DNA from: Stappia sp. BW2
GTDB taxonomy: Bacteria; Pseudomonadota; Alphaproteobacteria; Rhizobiales; Stappiaceae
Direction: 5' to 3'
Length of the DNA stretch: 56,928 nucleotides
Assembly: GCF_008107695.1 (NCBI RefSeq)
Contig: NZ_VIRG01000041.1
Coordinates: 1-56,928, forward strand
Shown here: positions 53,814 to 56,928 of the stretch, piece by piece
Position numbering within the stretch: position 1 is the first letter of the stretch
Layout of the letters: every line of letters starts with the position of its first letter
Translations under genes and position numbers: made by a program
Notes under the pieces: model-generated
What the model was told of the DNA's origin: nothing
Databases searched by the model: none
What the model saw: only the letters and a program-made list of their open reading frames with translations

Positions 53814-55442
53814 ATGGCCCATACGCCTGCGGGCACGGCCCCAGAAATCGTTAGGTCGGTTGATCCTGCACTGGACCGAAGGCGTTCAGTTCTGCGGTAT
53901 GTTCTTGATGGCTATGCACAAACCCAGCCTGACGCCCCCTTCGTCCAATTCTGGCCAGGGCCGACGTGGACCTATGGCGAACTGCATCGCAAGGTGCGCC
54001 TGCGGGCGAGCGCGCTGGCCCAGGCGGGTGTCAAACGAAGCGATCATGTGCTTTGTCTAATAGGCAACAGCCCCGACCTTCTTTGCACCTGGTTCGCGAT
54101 CAACTACCTCGGCGCGGTCTATGTGCCCATCAACACAGGCGCGCGCGGGCACATGCTTGAACACATCCTCAGCGATGCCGATGCGCCCGTTCTGATCGCT
54201 CAAGCCGCGCTGCTCGAGCGGCTGGCGGAGGTGCAACCCGGCAAGATTGAGACCGTGCTGGTGGTCGAGGGCGAACCCGCCGCAATCGATGGCTACGACG
54301 TCCAACCGCTGATCGATCCGCAGGCCGAAGACGCGGACGCGCTGGAACTCGCGCAGCCGATCGAACCCTGGGACCTTCATGCGATCATGTATACATCGGG
54401 CACCACCGGCAACGCCAAAGGTGTGATGAGCACCTATGCCCAGCACTACACCATGGGACCGGACGCCTTCGACTGCGTCGAGGCCGATGACCGTTGCATG
54501 ATCTGCGGCCCGATCTTTCACTGCGGTTCGACGCTTTATGTGAACGCTATGCTGGCGCGCGGCCTTTCAATCGGCATGATGCGCGAGTTCAAGACGGACA
54601 CGTTCTGGCAGGCCATTCGCGAGACCGGATCGACCTACTGCCTTCTTCTTGGCGTCATGGCCGCCTTTCTGGTCAAAGCCACGGCCCAACCGGACGAACG
54701 CAATCATTCGTTGCGCCGCGCCTTCATAACGCCCTTCGGCGAGGATGGCCCTCTTTTTGCCGAACGCTTTGGTGTTGAAGCCTGGACCATTTACAACATG
54801 ACGGAGATCGCGAGTCCTTTGCACGCAGGCCCCGGCATCAAAACCAAGGGGATTGCCGGCAAGCCACGCCCCTGGTGCGAGCTTAGGGTCGTTGACGAAA
54901 ACGACATGCCGCTGGGTGACGGTCAGGTGGGTGAGTTGATCATTCGTTCGCACCGTCCCTGGGCGCTGATGGCCGGCTACTACAACAATCCCGCAGCAAC
55001 CGTCGAGGCCATGCGCAACGGCTGGTTCCACACCGGCGACAGCTTCCGGAGAGGCGAGGACGGGACGTACTACTTTGTCGACCGGCTCAAGGACGTCATC
55101 CGGCGGCGAGGCGAGAACATCTCGTCGTTTGCGCTGGAGAGCGAAGTCCTCAACCTGCCGGAGATCCGCGAATGCGCCGCCGTGGCGGTGCCTTCCGAGT
55201 TCACCGAGGATGAGGTGCTGATCGTAGTATCGCCTGCCAGCGGACAACGGATCGACGCGAATTCCGTTATTGGAAGGCTTTCGGCCACGTTGCCACGCTT
55301 CATGGTGCCACGTTACTTGCGCGTTCTGGAAAACCTGCCGAAGACGGCATCAGGCAAAGTGCAAAAGCATCTGCTGCGCGAAGACGGCGTGACCGCCGAC
55401 ACCTGGGATCGCGAGGCCGTGAAAGCTTCTCTTGCGCGGTGA
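53814..55442 (+). CDS. Acyl-CoA ligase (AMP-forming), 542 aa
   Basis: Adenylate-forming enzyme activating a carboxylic acid to its CoA thioester, the entry step of the module. AMP-binding motif MYTSGTTGNAKGVMST (about residues 191-205), TxTE-like IYNMTEIASPL, ADP-loop GWFHTGDSFRRGEDGTYYFVDRLKD, and the C-terminal catalytic Lys in PKTASGKVQKHLLR. It is of the FadD/CaiC-like type; the acid cannot be named. Start at ATG 53814, with GAGGAGGAAAAG directly upstream; an earlier ATG at 53790 adds eight odd residues. Its operator-bearing promoter is shared with the divergent hydratase gene. Confidence 0.93.
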   Translation: MAHTPAGTAPEIVRSVDPALDRRRSVLRYVLDGYAQTQPDAPFVQFWPGPTWTYGELHRKVRLRASALAQAGVKRSDHVLCLIGNSPDLLCTWFAINYLGAVYVPINTGARGHMLEHILSDADAPVLIAQAALLERLAEVQPGKIETVLVVEGEPAAIDGYDVQPLIDPQAEDADALELAQPIEPWDLHAIMYTSGTTGNAKGVMSTYAQHYTMGPDAFDCVEADDRCMICGPIFHCGSTLYVNAMLARGLSIGMMREFKTDTFWQAIRETGSTYCLLLGVMAAFLVKATAQPDERNHSLRRAFITPFGEDGPLFAERFGVEAWTIYNMTEIASPLHAGPGIKTKGIAGKPRPWCELRVVDENDMPLGDGQVGELIIRSHRPWALMAGYYNNPAATVEAMRNGWFHTGDSFRRGEDGTYYFVDRLKDVIRRRGENISSFALESEVLNLPEIRECAAVAVPSEFTEDEVLIVVSPASGQRIDANSVIGRLSATLPRFMVPRYLRVLENLPKTASGKVQKHLLREDGVTADTWDREAVKASLAR

Positions 55443-55899
55443 CATTACCTTCACAACGGCCGGGTGTGTCGCAACTTTCCTCAAAAGGCAGAAATCTGTC
55501 TGGCGGGAAAAGTTGCGACAGGCCCTTCCGATCTGCAGTTTGACCAACTGGGTGGCTCGATATGAAATGTGATCGGAGTATTTTTGACGGGATTGCCATC
55601 TCATTCCGAGCCGAAGAAAGCTCATTCGGTTGATGTTCGTCCGCGTTTCTGAAGATCGCGAACCAACGGCTTCGCATTCCCTGATCAGTCGTTCGACGAA
55701 CCGGAGACCGCTTTCCTAAAGCCGCCGTTCACCGCAAGCGCAGCTAATTCAAACTTTGGGTGGGAAGCTCCCCGCCCGCCGCAAGTTTGCTCCTTACTCT
55801 ACCCAGGTATTCCAAATCGAGGACAAAACAGTCGGAAAGAGACTTGGACATTGTCACAGGTTGAACGGTATCTGTGCCCGGTACAGAAAGGACGTTCTT
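55443..55899. other. Intergenic region with an IS-end-like inverted repeat
   Basis: No gene seen between the ligase and beta-lactamase. It contains an inverted repeat at 55467-55520 (separate entry). The last part has an AGAAAGGA ribosome site used by the GTG start at 55900. Confidence 0.6.
55467..55520. repeat. 12-bp inverted repeat, IS6-end-like (copy 2 of dispersed motif)
   Basis: TGTCGCAACTTT at 55467-55478 and AAAGTTGCGACA at 55509-55520 are perfect inverted repeats 54 bases across, with a 30-base interior. On the minus strand the right arm extends to AGGGCCTGTCGCAACTTTT, matching the motif near 42.3 kb. It could be a small non-autonomous element or residue of an IS. Confidence 0.6.
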
Positions 55900-56709
55900 G
55901 TGACGAAAACAATTCTCTTTATGACGGCTTCTTTGATCGCGCTGGCGACACCGGCGGCGGCAACGGAGCGTATGGTCTGCACCATGGCGAAGGAAATCGG
56001 TGCGACTGCCCCCATTCTCGATCAAGGCAACTGCGCAGATCGAATTTCGTCAGCATCGACCTTCAAGATTGCCATTAGCCTCATGGGTTTTGACAGTGGC
56101 ATCCTTACTTCGTCGGACACTCCAAAATGGCCATTTAAGGAGGGATATACTGCCTGGAACCCGAAGTGGAAACAGGCCACGACACCGCAAACGTGGATGA
56201 GGGACTCGGTTGTTTGGTATTCGCAGAAAATTACCGAGAAGCTCGGTGGGGAACGGTTCGCGGCATATGTCGACAAATTCGACTACGGCAACGAGGATAT
56301 TACCGGAGACAAAGGAAAGCGAAACGGGCTGACGCACGCCTGGCTGAGTTCCTCCCTTAAGATTTCACCGAAGGAACAAGTTGCGTTTCTCACGCGCATG
56401 GTCGAAGGAAAACTGCCGGTATCTGCGTCAACTGTCATGCAGACCAAGCGTCTGATGGACAATGGCGAGCAGACGGGCGGATGGCATGTTTATGGAAAGA
56501 CAGGAGCAGGGCTACCATTCGGTGAGGATGGCGAACTGTTGAAGGGACAACCTTTCGGTTGGTACGTCGGTTGGGCGGAAAAAGATGGCCGTAAGGTAGT
56601 GTTTGCCAGACTGGTTCGGTTCAACGAGCGACCGGCCAGGAAGCCGGGACCGATTGCACGTGACGGATTGCTAAATCTGCTCTTTGCTCCGGACGGCATA
56701 CTGAACTGA
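55900..56709 (+). CDS. Class D (OXA-type) beta-lactamase, 269 aa
   Basis: A serine beta-lactamase of class D. All family motifs are present: active-site Ser53-Thr-Phe-Lys56 (STFK), Ser103-Val-Val105 (SVV), Tyr129-Gly-Asn131 (YGN) and Lys200-Thr-Gly202 (KTG), with GDKGKRNGLTHAWLSSSLKISP as in OXA enzymes. A signal peptide (TKTILFMTASLIALATPAAA) precedes cleavage near residue 21, placing it in the periplasm. The start is a GTG at 55900, with AGAAAGGA upstream; a longer frame from 55756 has no signal at its head. Predicted to hydrolyse penicillins; which other beta-lactams cannot be told. Flanked by IS-like sequences on both sides. Confidence 0.93.
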   Translation: MTKTILFMTASLIALATPAAATERMVCTMAKEIGATAPILDQGNCADRISSASTFKIAISLMGFDSGILTSSDTPKWPFKEGYTAWNPKWKQATTPQTWMRDSVVWYSQKITEKLGGERFAAYVDKFDYGNEDITGDKGKRNGLTHAWLSSSLKISPKEQVAFLTRMVEGKLPVSASTVMQTKRLMDNGEQTGGWHVYGKTGAGLPFGEDGELLKGQPFGWYVGWAEKDGRKVVFARLVRFNERPARKPGPIARDGLLNLLFAPDGILN

Positions 56710-56801
56710 TGTTGCATTGACTGGAATACGTTTTGAACTGCCAGCTGCGTTCCAGACCTGCGGAGGGCAAAAGTCACATGAACATCGAACAATTGCGCGC
56801 C

Positions 56802-56928
56802 TGTCCGTCGTCAGGTAAATTGAGACATCAAGCGGCCTGACTAAAGGAGGGTCTGGCACATCTGGGTTTCAGTTAAGCAGCGGATTTGGCGTGCTGCAAG
56901 CGCCGCTGTTTCATGGTCCTCCTCTTGA
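56802..56928 (-). mobile_element. End of an IS3-family element running off the window
   Basis: Reading the minus strand from the window edge gives the last residues of an IS3-family transposase (next entry), then about 70 noncoding bases ending at a likely terminal repeat TGTCCGTCGTCAGG (plus strand, from 56802). The element boundary is therefore estimated near 56802, 93 bases after the beta-lactamase stop. Confidence 0.65.
56873..56928 (-). CDS. C-terminus of an IS3-family transposase (partial)
   Basis: The last 17 residues, KRRTMKQRRLQHAKSAA, then a stop codon, match the usual IS3-family OrfB ending of the form KRKTLEHRRLQHRKLAA. The rest of the gene lies beyond the window, so whether it is intact is unknown. 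An ATG inside this stretch (MKQRR) with GGAGG upstream is by chance part of the transposase frame. Confidence 0.65.
   Translation of the reverse strand, partial: KRRTMKQRRLQHAKSAA

Noticed and set aside
1..56928. tRNA or rRNA genes
   Set aside because: No cloverleaf or rRNA-like segment was noticed in the intergenic regions on either strand.

Overview
The window looks like a piece of an alphaproteobacterial replicon, most likely a marine Hyphomicrobiales/Stappiaceae-type organism (Roseibium/Labrenzia-like), possibly a plasmid or chromid. That placement is inference from the high GC, dense ATGA-coupled operons, very large RTX proteins and a truncated RHE_PE00001-type protein with a WGR protein at the left edge, a pair often seen on rhizobial and related plasmids. 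No rRNA, tRNA, CRISPR array or replication origin was recognised.

Left third (about 1.7-29.3 kb): a secretion and surface-biology region. A small two-helix membrane protein precedes a 3296-residue RTX protein that has a seven-glycine GxxxG zipper, a compact Hint (intein-like) domain, about 23 DxDGDG repeats, a DUF4214-like domain and long RTX blocks that include a tandem 849-bp duplication. After a decayed IS6-type transposase comes a 2057-residue RTX toxin-like protein, overlapped by a HlyC-type lysine acyltransferase, then the inner-membrane ABC transporter and membrane fusion protein of a type I secretion system. A convergent gene encodes a 1424-residue secreted enzyme with two glycoside hydrolase modules, four Ig-like repeats and its own type I export signal. 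A formyltransferase-like and a GNAT/FemAB-like gene follow.

Middle (about 29.8-42.2 kb): a catabolic operon. It has a ThDP enzyme, a complete spermidine/putrescine-type ABC importer with a Tat substrate-binding protein, an Asp/Glu/hydantoin racemase, two NodB-fold (allantoinase/cyclic-imidase-like) proteins, an M20 peptidase and a bicupin carrying the ureidoglycine aminohydrolase metal site. A convergent LysR regulator and a divergent FAD-linked 2-hydroxyacid dehydrogenase follow. Together they suggest uptake and stepwise hydrolysis of a ureide or other cyclic amide/imide.

Right (about 42.4-55.4 kb): an acyl-CoA catabolic module. It has an iron-type alcohol dehydrogenase, a TetR regulator, MaoC hydratase, SDR dehydrogenase, two hot-dog thioesterases, thiolase, a complete Liv-type ABC importer, an enoyl-CoA hydratase/isomerase and an acyl-CoA ligase. 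The same 16-bp palindrome (CATACT-N4-AGTATG) lies in both divergent promoter regions, so the TetR protein probably controls the whole module. The window ends with a class D (OXA-type) beta-lactamase between IS-like sequences, the right one being the end of an IS3-family element that runs off the window.

Several short IS-end-like sequences (near 29.36, 42.30 and 55.5 kb) sit at the edges of the two catabolic modules, suggesting assembly by insertion and recombination.
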